From Allorhizocola rhizosphaerae (GTDB taxonomy: Bacteria; Actinomycetota; Actinomycetes; Mycobacteriales; Micromonosporaceae): a DNA stretch of 37,486 nucleotides. Where the stretch lies: positions 1-37,486 of the forward strand of contig NZ_QJUG01000067.1 of assembly GCF_003426775.1 (NCBI RefSeq). The letters are read 5' to 3'. Each line of letters begins with the position of its first letter. The first letter of the stretch is position 1. The position numbers and the translations under genes were made by a program. Below the pieces are notes generated by a model. The model was not told the origin of the DNA and made no database searches. It was given only the letters and a program-made list of their open reading frames with translations. Shown piece by piece: positions 29,211 to 37,359 of the stretch.

Positions 29211-30266
29211 ATGACTACGAAAGCCATCACCGGCCTCATCGTCGCTGTCCTGCTCGGTTGCATCGGCGTGCCGATGCTGCTGGTCTCCGCTGTCCTGGGC
29301 GGCTCCGGCGGCTGCACACCCGCGTACCCCAACGGCTCCGGCCAGCCCGGCATCGGCCGCTGGGACCGCGAGCAGGTCTCCATCGCCGCCACCATCGTCC
29401 ACGTCGGTGTCACCAAAGGCGTGCCGCGGTGGGGCTGGGTCGTTGCCCTGGCCACCGCCATGCAGGAGTCCCAGCTACGCAACCTGCCCCACCTCGGCGA
29501 GAACAACGACCACGACTCGATCGGTGTGTTCCAGCAACGCCCGAGCCAGGGCTGGGGCACGCCGCAACAGCTCGCCGACCCCACCTACCAGGCGGGCAAG
29601 TTTTACGAAAAGCTGCTGACCATCCCTGGCTGGCAGCAGATGCCGCTGACCGAAGCAGCGCAACGGGTTCAGGTCAGCGCCTATCCCGAGGCGTACGCGA
29701 AGTGGACCAGTGATGCGATCCAGCTCGCCGACGCTGTAGCTTCTCAGGGATCATGGGCAATTCTCGGTGACCTTGAGCAATGCGTGAGCACTGCCGGTTG
29801 GACTCACCCTCTTCCCGGGTACCAGGTTACCTCCGGGTTCCGCACCGCGGGAAGGCCATCGCATGATGGTGCGGACCTGCCAGCCCCGAGGCAGACGCCG
29901 ATCCGCGCAGCCGCCGCGGGCGAGGTCATAAAGGTACGGTGCAATGCCATCGACCGGCGCGACGGCAGCGACTGGGGCTGTGACCGAGACGGAGATCCCG
30001 ATCTTACTGGTGGCTGCGGCTGGTTCCTTGAGCTGCTCCATCCGGGCAATGTGATGACACGCTACTGTCATTTGGACACCGCGCCGCTGGTCAGGGTGGG
30101 CGATCAGGTCCTTGCCGGCCAACCGATCGGCGTCGTGGGATCCACCGGCCACTCTTCTGGGCCACATCTCCATATCGAGGTCCACCTCAACGCCGATCGA
30201 GACAGCACAGGACAGGCCGTCGATCCCGTGTCCTTCCTCCGCAGTATGGGGATTCCAGGGCTCTGA
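29211..30266 (+). CDS. SLT-like/M23 peptidoglycan hydrolase, conjugation type
   Basis: 351 aa. An N-terminal membrane anchor or signal (TGLIVAVLLGCIGVPMLLVS) is followed by a lysozyme-like region with the catalytic Glu in ATAMQESQLRNLPH and SIGVFQQRPSQGWG (residues about 80-170). A C-terminal M23 metallopeptidase domain has the zinc ligands in SHDGADLPAP (HxxxD) and SGPHLHIEVH (HxH). The enzyme cleaves glycan strands and cross-links outside the membrane. This two-domain form is typical of the wall-opening protein in conjugative elements of Gram-positive bacteria, which suggests the region was once conjugative; no other transfer gene is visible. Confidence 0.88.
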   Translation: MTTKAITGLIVAVLLGCIGVPMLLVSAVLGGSGGCTPAYPNGSGQPGIGRWDREQVSIAATIVHVGVTKGVPRWGWVVALATAMQESQLRNLPHLGENNDHDSIGVFQQRPSQGWGTPQQLADPTYQAGKFYEKLLTIPGWQQMPLTEAAQRVQVSAYPEAYAKWTSDAIQLADAVASQGSWAILGDLEQCVSTAGWTHPLPGYQVTSGFRTAGRPSHDGADLPAPRQTPIRAAAAGEVIKVRCNAIDRRDGSDWGCDRDGDPDLTGGCGWFLELLHPGNVMTRYCHLDTAPLVRVGDQVLAGQPIGVVGSTGHSSGPHLHIEVHLNADRDSTGQAVDPVSFLRSMGIPGL

Positions 30267-30600
30267 TGCTGTTTGTAGGTTACCGAACCTGATGGCCATT
30301 CTCGGAAGTGATGTCCTTGAGTTGAGCTGCAAGGCACGGTCCGTTCATCGCAAAGAAAGCGCCGTTACCAGTTCGTTACATATCGCTATGCGTAACTTTC
30401 TGGCTACCTCGGCCCCGAACTCCAATGACAGCTGGCCTCTGACCAGGTTCGTAAGTTCACTGCGCCGTCACTGTCCGAAGTCATGCCCCACTTGCAGCGA
30501 CGTTCATCACTGGAACGGGGCCAACGGATGCATCGGCGTACCACTATCCTCAGGGCTCTGGAATATTTCAGGGGGTTGGACGCAATCCTGAAACGTAAGT

Positions 30601-30633
30601 AGCGGCTGCGGTGCTGGGAACACCGTAGCCGCT
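30601..30633 (+). terminator. Hairpin in the intergenic region 30267-30662
   Basis: AGCGGCTGCGGTG (30601-30613) pairs with CACCGTAGCCGCT (30621-30633), 12 of 13 positions, around a 7-nt loop. No T-run follows. The rest of this 396-base gap has no convincing gene; AT content rises at 30370-30400 (TTACATATCGCTATGCG), where a promoter for the following gene could lie. Confidence 0.5.
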
Positions 30634-30662
30634 GTCGTCCTCGTCCACGTCGAAGGAGGAAC

Positions 30663-31991
30663 ATGAGGACTCTGTTGATGATACGCGCCCAAGAAGAGCG
30701 TGCGCACCTCGGCCGCGATGGCGGTCGGCGCCGCGTCGAAGGGCTGTGGCGAGCATCGTTGGTCGTGCCGCTCTTCTTCAGCGCTGTGGTCGCTGTCCCA
30801 GCCACCGCCGCCGCTGCCGACAATGGGGATGTGCCTGGTCCCTCGATCAACGCCGCGACCATGGTCAGTGGCGTAGTCACAAAGAACGGCCAGCCGGTGT
30901 CGGGCGCTGATGTGAATGCTGTGGCCTGGCCATCGACGGAGGTTCTGGCCAAGCTACCCGCCGGTGCCGGGTTCCGTCAGGAGCTTGTCGCCCAAGAAAC
31001 CACCGACGCGAAAGGTCGTTTCGCGATCTCTGTCGATCTGGGCAAGCTTGCCAAGGATTACATCGGATCCAACGGCGCAGTGGACCTTACCCTGATCGCC
31101 GCGGACGGCCAGCACCAGATCCGGTGGAACTTCACCGCAACGAAGGCCGACAAGAATGCACCAGGTCTATGGGGCAACCCACGTGTCTCCCCGGCCCTGC
31201 TCGCCCAGCGCAGCGTTGCCGGGCAGGCACCCACACGGCTGTCGATAGATATCGGAGACGTCGCACACGTCGTTGAGGAAGGCAACGAACCGGAAAAATG
31301 GGTTGGCATCGACGGACAGCCTCTCGGCCCCGTCAAAGGCATTGAGGCCGCCAAGGTGACCCGCGGGCCACGTACCATGGCCAGCAAGACAGCAGATTCC
31401 TTCCAGCCGCTCGACTGCACAGTCTGGTCTCCGATGGACGAATACCAGTACGGGCGGACAGAAAGTTTCGTCCAGGCGGTCGGCTCAGGTTACGCCCCAC
31501 CCACTGTTGACCAGGAGGTTGGCACCCAGCACACCTTGGGCGTCGCATACGACGGCGGAAACGGAAGCTGGCACCAGAGCGGCAGTCTCACCCTCAGCTT
31601 CGGTGCCAGCGCCGAAACCACGTACAGCAGCGGCGCACGTATCGTCTACAACAAGGTCAATTACCGAAAGTACAGCTTCTTCTGCGCCTGGACCTGGTAC
31701 TACGAGTGGAGGCCGATCGGCTACTACGCACTCAACTCGGGGTTCGGCCCCAGCATCACACCTGTGTGGACCAGCTGCACCAACTATAGCAGCGGGACCT
31801 ACACGAAGAATTCGGGGACTAACGTCGTCTTCAGCACAGGGGTCAACCTCACCGTGGCCAACGTGAGTGCGCAAGCGCAATTCAGCAACAACACCAAACT
31901 GAAGTGGACCTTCTCCGGACCCGGAAAGCTCTGCGGCTCAAACAGTTCCGGTTGGGTGTCCGCTCCTCAAGCTGGTGCCTACCCACAGTAG
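30663..31991 (+). CDS. Secreted protein with carboxypeptidase-regulatory-like domain, unknown function
   Basis: 442 aa, with a very strong GAAGGAGGA before the ATG. A long N-region precedes the signal peptide core SLVVPLFFSAVVAVPATAAA (about residues 35-53), with cleavage near AAA-ADNG. Residues about 65-150 (VSGVVTKNGQPVSGADVNAV, TTDAKGRFAISVDLG) resemble a carboxypeptidase regulatory-like beta-sandwich. The C-terminal half is rich in Tyr, Trp, Ser and Gly with several Cys (FFCAWTWYYEWRPIGYYALN, TSCTNYSSGTYTKNSGTNVV), as in extracellular adhesive or binding proteins. It should be exported by Sec. Next to a lipoprotein gene 27 bases downstream, likely one operon. Confidence 0.7.
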   Translation: MRTLLMIRAQEERAHLGRDGGRRRVEGLWRASLVVPLFFSAVVAVPATAAAADNGDVPGPSINAATMVSGVVTKNGQPVSGADVNAVAWPSTEVLAKLPAGAGFRQELVAQETTDAKGRFAISVDLGKLAKDYIGSNGAVDLTLIAADGQHQIRWNFTATKADKNAPGLWGNPRVSPALLAQRSVAGQAPTRLSIDIGDVAHVVEEGNEPEKWVGIDGQPLGPVKGIEAAKVTRGPRTMASKTADSFQPLDCTVWSPMDEYQYGRTESFVQAVGSGYAPPTVDQEVGTQHTLGVAYDGGNGSWHQSGSLTLSFGASAETTYSSGARIVYNKVNYRKYSFFCAWTWYYEWRPIGYYALNSGFGPSITPVWTSCTNYSSGTYTKNSGTNVVFSTGVNLTVANVSAQAQFSNNTKLKWTFSGPGKLCGSNSSGWVSAPQAGAYPQ

Positions 31992-32018
31992 CCCCCGAGG
32001 TTCGACGGGAGTAACGCA

Positions 32019-32657
32019 ATGAGAAGGCTGGCCCGCGCGATCGCGGTCGTCATGACGAGTCTGCTCACCATGACCCCGGTCACCGGCTGCACGGATCAGG
32101 ATGATCCCCGGATACCGCAGCACCCCAAGGAGGGTGACGGATGGTCAGGGATGTCCCTGCCGCACCGTCGCGCGGGCCAGCCCGCCATCTTCGACAGCAT
32201 CTACTTATGTATCGATCGCCCCGGCTCGATCAAGATCGTGGATGTGAGCATGGAATATACGGACGGTGGCTTCTTCGTCGAGGCGTTCGCCACACGACCC
32301 GCGGTACCGCCAGCTGGCGTGACATATCCGTCGCCGGTCACTGAAAGCGAAACGCTCTGGGATCTTGGATATCGGCAGGGAGATGCGAACATCGACACAC
32401 CTTGCACGCAAGGGATGGAAAGCACGCCCACCGAGCATAGAACCCAAGTGGGCGTCCAGTTCAGCAAGCCCACCGACAAGACCGCTCGGGGCGCGTTACT
32501 GCGCATCACATACCGCTCCGGAGACAACACCTACTCCTACCGGATGGGATTCGAGGCCGTACTCTGCGAAACCGAACAATCCAAGCCCGAATGCGTGGCA
32601 TGGGACTACGACTGGACCAAAGAACCGGTAAGGATCATCAACAGCGCTGCCCCCTAA
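32019..32657 (+). CDS. Putative lipoprotein, unknown function
   Basis: 212 aa with a basic start, hydrophobic core and lipobox: RRLARAIAVVMTSLLTMTP, then VTGCTDQ with the Cys at residue 26 expected to be lipidated. The mature part has no recognised domain; it includes SIYLCIDRPGSIKIVDVSME and a late pair of Cys (LCETEQSKPEC). It follows the secreted protein gene closely and probably works with it at the cell surface. No promoter is seen between the two. Confidence 0.75.
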   Translation: MRRLARAIAVVMTSLLTMTPVTGCTDQDDPRIPQHPKEGDGWSGMSLPHRRAGQPAIFDSIYLCIDRPGSIKIVDVSMEYTDGGFFVEAFATRPAVPPAGVTYPSPVTESETLWDLGYRQGDANIDTPCTQGMESTPTEHRTQVGVQFSKPTDKTARGALLRITYRSGDNTYSYRMGFEAVLCETEQSKPECVAWDYDWTKEPVRIINSAAP

Positions 32658-32923
32658 CCGTTACCCGCCAAGCGCGACAACCGGTTCGGACACCAGCGTC
32701 ATCGGCGCAGCTTGACAGCTATCCAACGGGTGTCTGAATTCGCCTGCCCAGGCAGGCGGCAGTAATCCGCCCTCATCGAAATGGACAGCTCCCCGACCGG
32801 GGACAAACCGGCGAGAAGCCCCGCCCCTGCCCCCCAGGGATGTGGTGGTATTCGGCGCCCATCCGCACAGGCCAGGTTCACTCAGTTTCACTCATGGGTG
32901 TGAATATGGTCTTGGTGCGCGTC

Positions 32924-32940
32924 CCCTGATCAGATCAGGG
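32924..32940. promoter_or_regulatory. 17-bp palindrome abutting the tnsA-like start
   Basis: CCCTGATC and GATCAGGG surround a single A. The palindrome ends one base before the ATG at 32942, so it covers the expected ribosome-binding region. It may be an operator, an RNA hairpin that limits translation, or part of the transposon end. The 32658-32923 stretch has no gene that I can support. Confidence 0.5.
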
Positions 32941-32941
32941 C

Positions 32942-33761
32942 ATGATCCTGTCTGCTGCGATGGCGCAAGACGTTGCGGTTGAAGGCTGTCACGAGTTCTA
33001 CGACCCGGCGGGTGATGCGATAGCGCAGATGAGCGGCGGCGATGCGGTCGTCCAACTGCGCGGTGGTGACGGACAAGTGAGTTCCGTGGCGCTGGGACAG
33101 TTGCGGGCTGCGGATGTGGCCCGGGCGGTCCCGTTTCGGCGGTGGCGGTCACGGCCGGGTCAGCGTCATCTACCTGGCTCGTATTGGTCAGCGACAACAA
33201 GTAGTCATGTCGTTTACGAGAGCCAGCTGGAACTGTGCCGGGTCCTGCTCGCAGACTTCGACGTTTCGACGGTCGACATACGGGCGCAGCCGTTGCGGCT
33301 GACCGCCATGGTTGGCGGGCGAAAGCGTTCGCAGGTCCCGGATTTCCTGCTGGTCTCGGTGGATGGAACGGTGACCGTGGTGAATGTCAAGCTGGCCAGC
33401 CGGGTTGCTGATCCGCGTGTTGCGCAGCAGCTGGCGTGGCCGGCTGCCTTGTTTACCGCGCGCGGCTGGGGATATGAGGTATGGACCGGCTGCGACGCCA
33501 CGGTCTTGGCGAATGTCGAATGTGCGGTTCCTGGCCGGTTACCGCCGCGATACCGTCGTGGCCCGGACCTTGGCGGCTGCGGCTGCCGACGCGGTACGTG
33601 ATGGCGAACAGCTCGCCTGCGCCGAGCAGCGCCTGGCCACCGATGGGCTGGTGCTCAGGGTGAGGCCGGCGCTGCTGGCGGCGCTGTGGCGTGGGCTGCT
33701 GCGCACCGACTTGAACCGTCGGCTGGGCGGGGATTCGGTGCTGTATAAGGCGCCGCGATGA
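32942..33761 (+). pseudogene. TnsA-like transposase endonuclease subunit, frameshifted
   Basis: The 5' frame has the PD-(D/E)xK core: GSYWSATTSSHVVYESQLEL (Glu), RKRSQVPDFLLV (Asp) and TVTVVNVKLASRV (Lys). After TGCDATVLANV the family continuation NVRFLAGYRRDTVVARTLAA is found in the next frame, ending at 33761. The frame break is a 7-bp tandem duplication, CGAATGT at 33510-33516 and 33517-33523. TnsA cuts the 5' ends of the transposon in heteromeric Tn7-like transposases. Removal of one repeat would restore a protein of about 270 aa. The stop overlaps the tnsB-like start by ATGA. Confidence 0.8.
33510..33523 (+). repeat. 7-bp tandem duplication that frameshifts tnsA
   Basis: CGAATGT occurs twice in direct succession. 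One copy gives the family-consistent reading ANVRFLAGYRR; two copies shift the frame by +1. Such short duplications can revert by slippage, so phase variation is possible though not shown. Confidence 0.8.
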
Positions 33762-34613
33762 GCGGGCTGACAACGCTTCGGGTTGGCACCGTGCTGCATC
33801 ACGACGGTACGATGTGGACGGTAGTGGAATTTGCCGGGCGCAGGCTGCTGCTGCAACGCCGTGGCGGTGATGAACTTCGCCAGGTCGATACCGCCCGGCT
33901 GCTGGGCCATCCGACCACGTATGTTTCCACCGTACCGGCGCAGCCCGGTGGCAGTAGCGGTGCAGCGTTCGGGACGCTGGATGAGGCGCGCACCGATGTG
34001 TTACGCGATCAGGTGGAGCATTTGCGGGAGATGCTGACCGGATACCGGCTCGGCGATGAAAACCTTGCCCTGCCGGGAGAGCCACGGTCCCAGTTTGCGC
34101 CGGGGGTGTCGCGGATGGACCGGTACCGGGCCAAAGCCGACGAGCTGCGGGTGGGGATCAGCACCTTGCGGCGGTGGGCAACCACCCTGGAAACGCATGG
34201 GCCTCAGGGCCTGCTGCCCGCCCACACCGGCTGGGCCACCAACGCCTGGGGCCAAACCGATCCACGCTGGATCGACGCCTGCCAGCAAGTGCTCGCCTGG
34301 CATGTCGATGGCAGCCGGCCGACCAAGGCGCTCATCCTGGCCCAGACGCAAGCACTTGTCACGGAACGCTACGGCCAGGACGTCGTGCCTTGCCCGGCAG
34401 AGTCGACCGGGTACAAGATGTTGACCCGGATCACCAAGGGCACCAACGCATTCACCGGCACACGAAACAGAAACGGGCGATCGCCGCCCGGCCGCAAGGT
34501 GTCTACGGCAGGCTACGCGCCACGAGGCCGGGCGAGTACGTCCTGCTCGACACCAACCGCCTGGACGTGTTCGCGATGGAAACCCTGACCTGCCAATGGG
34601 TACAGGCTGAACT
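33758..34613 (+). pseudogene. TnsB/TniA-like DDE transposase, frameshifted and truncated by IS3
   Basis: The 5' frame has LRVGISTLRRWATTLETHGP, then TDPRWIDACQQVLAWHVDGS and RPTKALILAQ, the N-terminal HTH region of TnsB-like (Mu-type) transposases. At about 34458 (CACCGGCACACGAAACAG) the frame shifts; the continuation in the next frame is TKQKRAIAARPQGVYGRLRA, then TRPGEYVLLDTNRLDVFAME with the first catalytic Asp. The gene is then cut at 34613 by the IS3 element, so the rest of the DDE core is gone. The companion TnsC-like ATPase is not in the window. Confidence 0.8.
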
Positions 34614-34645
34614 TGAGGTTTGCCCCGGGAGGTGGACACCGGGTT

Positions 34646-35545
34646 TCATGCGGCCAGGGCCAGCATAGCGGTTGAGGGGTGACGGTTCTCGTAGGCGACC
34701 GGGCTGAGGTAGCCCAGGGTGGAGTGCCGTCGTGTGTTGTTGTAGAAGGAAATCCAGCCGAAAACGTCCAGCCGGGCTCGTTGCGCCGTGGCCCATCTGG
34801 CGCCGAAGGGCAGTTCTCGTTTCAGCGCCGCGAACCAAGCTTCGGCGACGGCGTTGTCCGTGCTCGACCCGACCGCACCCATCGACCGCCGGATCCCGTA
34901 CGCGGCACAGGCTTTCGCGAACTTCTCCGACGTGTATTGCGATCCCCTGTCGGTGTGGAACACGACACCGGCCACGTCGCCGCCCCGGGCAGTCACCGCG
35001 TTGCGCAACGCCGCGACGACCAGGTCGGCACGCATGTGATCGGCCATCGAATAGCCGACCAGCCGCCGCGAGTACAGGTCGATCACCGTGGCCAGGAACA
35101 TCCACGACCGGCCGACCCGCAGATACGTGATGTCCCCGCACCACTTCACGTTCGGCTCGGGCGCGGTGAAGTCCCGGCCGAGCAGGTCAGGCGCCGGCGC
35201 GGCAGTCTTGTCAGGGATGGTGGTCCGGCGACGCCTGCGCAGGTGCAGCCCGGCGATGCCGTGGCGGCGCATCAGCCGGGCCACCCGTTTACGGTTGATC
35301 CGTCGGCCCTGCCCACGCAGCTGGGCATGGATACGCGGCACGCCGTAGGTGCCGCCTGAGGCGGCATGCTCGGTCCGGATCGCGGCCAGCAGCTGCGCCT
35401 CATCGGCGGCCCGACTGGCGCGGGCCTGGGTTCCGGCCAGCCACTTGTAGTAGGCCGAGCGGTGCACGCCGAGGACCTGACACAACCGTTGCACACCGAA
35501 CTCGTTGCGGTGCATGGAGATGAAGACCCAACGGCAGGCCTTCAC
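34646..35545 (-). CDS. IS3-family transposase OrfB
   Basis: 299 aa with HTH_21-like region ([20 protein letters not shown]) and the rve DDE core: Asp in [11 protein letters not shown], Asp in [13 protein letters not shown], Glu in [16 protein letters not shown], then [16 protein letters not shown] at the C-terminus. All catalytic residues are present and no frame break is seen, so it is probably active. Its start overlaps the orfA stop by ATGA. Confidence 0.92.
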   Translation of the reverse strand: MKACRWVFISMHRNEFGVQRLCQVLGVHRSAYYKWLAGTQARASRAADEAQLLAAIRTEHAASGGTYGVPRIHAQLRGQGRRINRKRVARLMRRHGIAGLHLRRRRRTTIPDKTAAPAPDLLGRDFTAPEPNVKWCGDITYLRVGRSWMFLATVIDLYSRRLVGYSMADHMRADLVVAALRNAVTARGGDVAGVVFHTDRGSQYTSEKFAKACAAYGIRRSMGAVGSSTDNAVAEAWFAALKRELPFGARWATAQRARLDVFGWISFYNNTRRHSTLGYLSPVAYENRHPSTAMLALAA

Positions 35546-35871
35546 TTCATCTCCTTGGCGAAAAACTGGGCAGCCTTACGCAAAATTTCCCGTTCCAGAT
35601 GCCACTCCCGTTCCGCCTTGCGCAGCCGCGCCAACTCGGCCCGCTCATCGGCGTTGAGCCCGCCAGCCGGCCTGTTGAAGGAATCAGCCTCATCAGCAGC
35701 CTTGACCCACTGCCGCAGCGTCTCGTGGTTGATGCCGATCCGATCGGCGATCACCTTCACGCTGGAACGATCCGACGCACGGTACAACGCGACCGCGTCA
35801 GCTCTGAACTCGTCGGAGTACTTCGATGGACGTCCCACCTGGACATTCCCTTCCTGAACCAACAGGTCCAA
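35542..35871 (-). CDS. IS3-family transposase OrfA
   Basis: 109 aa with helix-turn-helix ([36 protein letters not shown]) and a C-terminal leucine-zipper-like region ending [16 protein letters not shown]. It recognises the IS ends and cooperates with OrfB through the 4-base overlap. Start may be the Met at 35871 or a GTG shortly downstream ([12 protein letters not shown]). Confidence 0.9.
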   Translation of the reverse strand: MDLLVQEGNVQVGRPSKYSDEFRADAVALYRASDRSSVKVIADRIGINHETLRQWVKAADEADSFNRPAGGLNADERAELARLRKAEREWHLEREILRKAAQFFAKEMK

Positions 35872-35947
35872 GTTTCAGAGTGTCCACCTCGCGGGTCAAA
35901 CCTCAGTACCGCAGTGCCCCACGGCCAGGTACAGCGCTTGCGGAGCA

Positions 35948-36697
35948 TCACGCATACTCCTGTTCCAGGATGGCCAGGTCGCGGTTGGCGAACTGCACGT
36001 GCGCCCACTCGTCGCTGAAGATGACTTGCAGGCACTTGACCGCCGTGCGCTCGGCTGGCGGCGGGCAGCCGATCGTCGTGTTCGGCCCCCGGACCCGGTC
36101 CAGCTCCTCCTGCGTGACCTCCGCCAGATATGCGCGCAGATCGGCGATCCGCTCGGCGCGCACGGCGAGGATTTCGTCGAGGGTGGGCGCGGCCGACTCG
36201 TCGATGCCGAACTCGGCGCTGTTGGTGGTGAACGATGCCGGCACGCCGATCGGATGGAACGGGTTGGGGCGAAGGGCCGCCGCGTGGCCATACCAGGCGT
36301 CCACGACGAAGATCGTGTGGCGCAGGGTTTGGGCCAGTGACCATTCGTCGTTCACTGACCTGTAGACGGCCTCCTCCGGCAGCGCGTTTGCACGTCGGAT
36401 CGTCGCTTGCCACAGCTCCTCGATGACGTCCACCGCGTCGCGCATCGTCTCGGGTGTGGTCGGCCGCAGTCGCAGCCGTTCGGGATGCAGGCGATCCAGC
36501 TCGGCCTCGATCAACGGCATGACTTCCACGCCATTGACGCGCAACCCGTCGATCGCCCCGTCGATGTCAGCGTTGAACAGCACCACGCCGCGCATCCGGG
36601 CGCCGCTGAGATCCACCTCGCGGAAGGTCGCGCTGGCCATGGACAGGTCGATGAACTCGGCACCCTCGTAGTCGGGCTGCTGCACGAATCGCGTCAT
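35948..36697 (-). CDS. DinB-like protein with N-terminal pentapeptide-like repeats
   Basis: 249 aa. The N-terminus has short pentapeptide-type repeats (EGAEFIDLSMASATFREVDL, SGARMRGVVLFNADIDGAI). The C-terminal DinB-type four-helix bundle has metal-ligand His residues in WSLAQTLRHTIFVVDAWYGH and FSDEWAHVQFANRDL. Members are metal-dependent and often thiol-related enzymes of unknown substrate in actinomycetes. A TACGAT box ends six bases before the ATG, suggesting a leaderless transcript. It lies just outside the IS3 end and seems intact. The gap 36698-36991 has nothing convincing. Confidence 0.8.
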   Translation of the reverse strand: MTRFVQQPDYEGAEFIDLSMASATFREVDLSGARMRGVVLFNADIDGAIDGLRVNGVEVMPLIEAELDRLHPERLRLRPTTPETMRDAVDVIEELWQATIRRANALPEEAVYRSVNDEWSLAQTLRHTIFVVDAWYGHAAALRPNPFHPIGVPASFTTNSAEFGIDESAAPTLDEILAVRAERIADLRAYLAEVTQEELDRVRGPNTTIGCPPPAERTAVKCLQVIFSDEWAHVQFANRDLAILEQEYA

Positions 36698-36991
36698 CGG
36701 TACATCGTAGGAGCCCGGTACGACAAGACCGCCAGATCAAGATCCAGGCACCACACGCGGCCAGCTTGCCACAACCGCGTCTTCTACCGCCTCGCCAAAT
36801 CGGACCCTGGACTTGCCCACCAAAACAATCCTCAAGAAAACGACAGATCGGTGAGAGGATTCCGCCGTCATATCGATGAGAAAGCCTTTACTAACACCAG
36901 GCCAACTGCATCGGCTCCGACATTTCTGACGCGGACCTACACGTCCGGTAACATTCGGCGCGACTGTCGGTTCTCCTTGTTCGTTGGCAAG

Positions 36992-37171
36992 CTACCGGGA
37001 CATCGGGTCTACTTGGCCCAGCACGACCTCTCGTGCCCGATCATCAACGGATCGCTTTGACTCAGCGAGCATTGACCGATCGCCTTCGCTGTAGCCGGCA
37101 AGCCGCACTTGGGCTTCGGTAAAGATCTTGGTAAGGTCGCGAGCGATGGTCTCGTTTTCCGGGTCTGTCAC
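36992..37171 (-). CDS. Small hypothetical protein (59 aa)
   Basis: GTG at 37171 opens a 59-codon frame: TDPENETIARDLTKIFTEAQ, VRLAGYSEGDRSMLAESKRS, VDDRAREVVLGQ. It is acidic and helical with no recognised family. The start overlaps the stop of the next small gene upstream by GTGA, which supports both being real and co-translated. Confidence 0.55.
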   Translation of the reverse strand: MTDPENETIARDLTKIFTEAQVRLAGYSEGDRSMLAESKRSVDDRAREVVLGQVDPMSR

Positions 37172-37359
37172 GTCACTGTCCTTTCTAGGCTGGCGAAATC
37201 GGCAATTGCCTGGTCTTCACGTTTGCCTATCTGGCTCGCTTTCAGTGTCTCTCCGGTGGGAAAGGACGGGGGATCGTTCTCGAGATCGGGGCGAGGAAGC
37301 TTTGAGCCGGGGTCTTCGGGGTCAGGGCGCGGAACTTTGCGCTCTAATACGGCAGTCAC
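37168..37359 (-). CDS. Small hypothetical protein (63 aa)
   Basis: GTG at 37359 opens TAVLERKVPRPDPEDPGSKL, then LPRPDLENDPPSFPTGETLK and IGKREDQAIADFASLER. It is Pro/Asp-rich with a helical end and likely disordered in part. The start overlaps the stop of the upstream partial gene by GTGA and its stop overlaps the next gene likewise, a tightly coupled three-gene string. Function unknown. Confidence 0.5.
   Translation of the reverse strand: MTAVLERKVPRPDPEDPGSKLPRPDLENDPPSFPTGETLKASQIGKREDQAIADFASLERTVT

Larger units (their letters stand above)
34614..35905 (-). mobile_element. IS3-family element, intact
   Basis: Terminal inverted repeats: TGAGGTTTGCCCCGGGAGG at 34614 and, on the complement from 35905, TGAGGTTTGACCCGCGAGG, continuing as TGGACAC in both (about 23 of 25 positions). 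It carries orfA and orfB, both intact. No target duplication is visible (ACT before, GTA after), and the tnsB-like frame does not resume on the other side, so the insertion was followed by a deletion or adjacent rearrangement. It differs in sequence and ends from the IS3 element at 1472-4196. Confidence 0.88.

Noticed and set aside
28456-29214. Single 252-codon gene over both Cys-rich copies
   Set aside because: It runs through a terminator hairpin and reads the second gene out of frame; only its first about 65 codons match the paralogue.
30112-30591. Plus-strand frame of 159 codons after the M23 gene
   Set aside because: Most overlaps the M23 gene in another frame; the non-overlapping part has no motif, no start context and a lower GC3.
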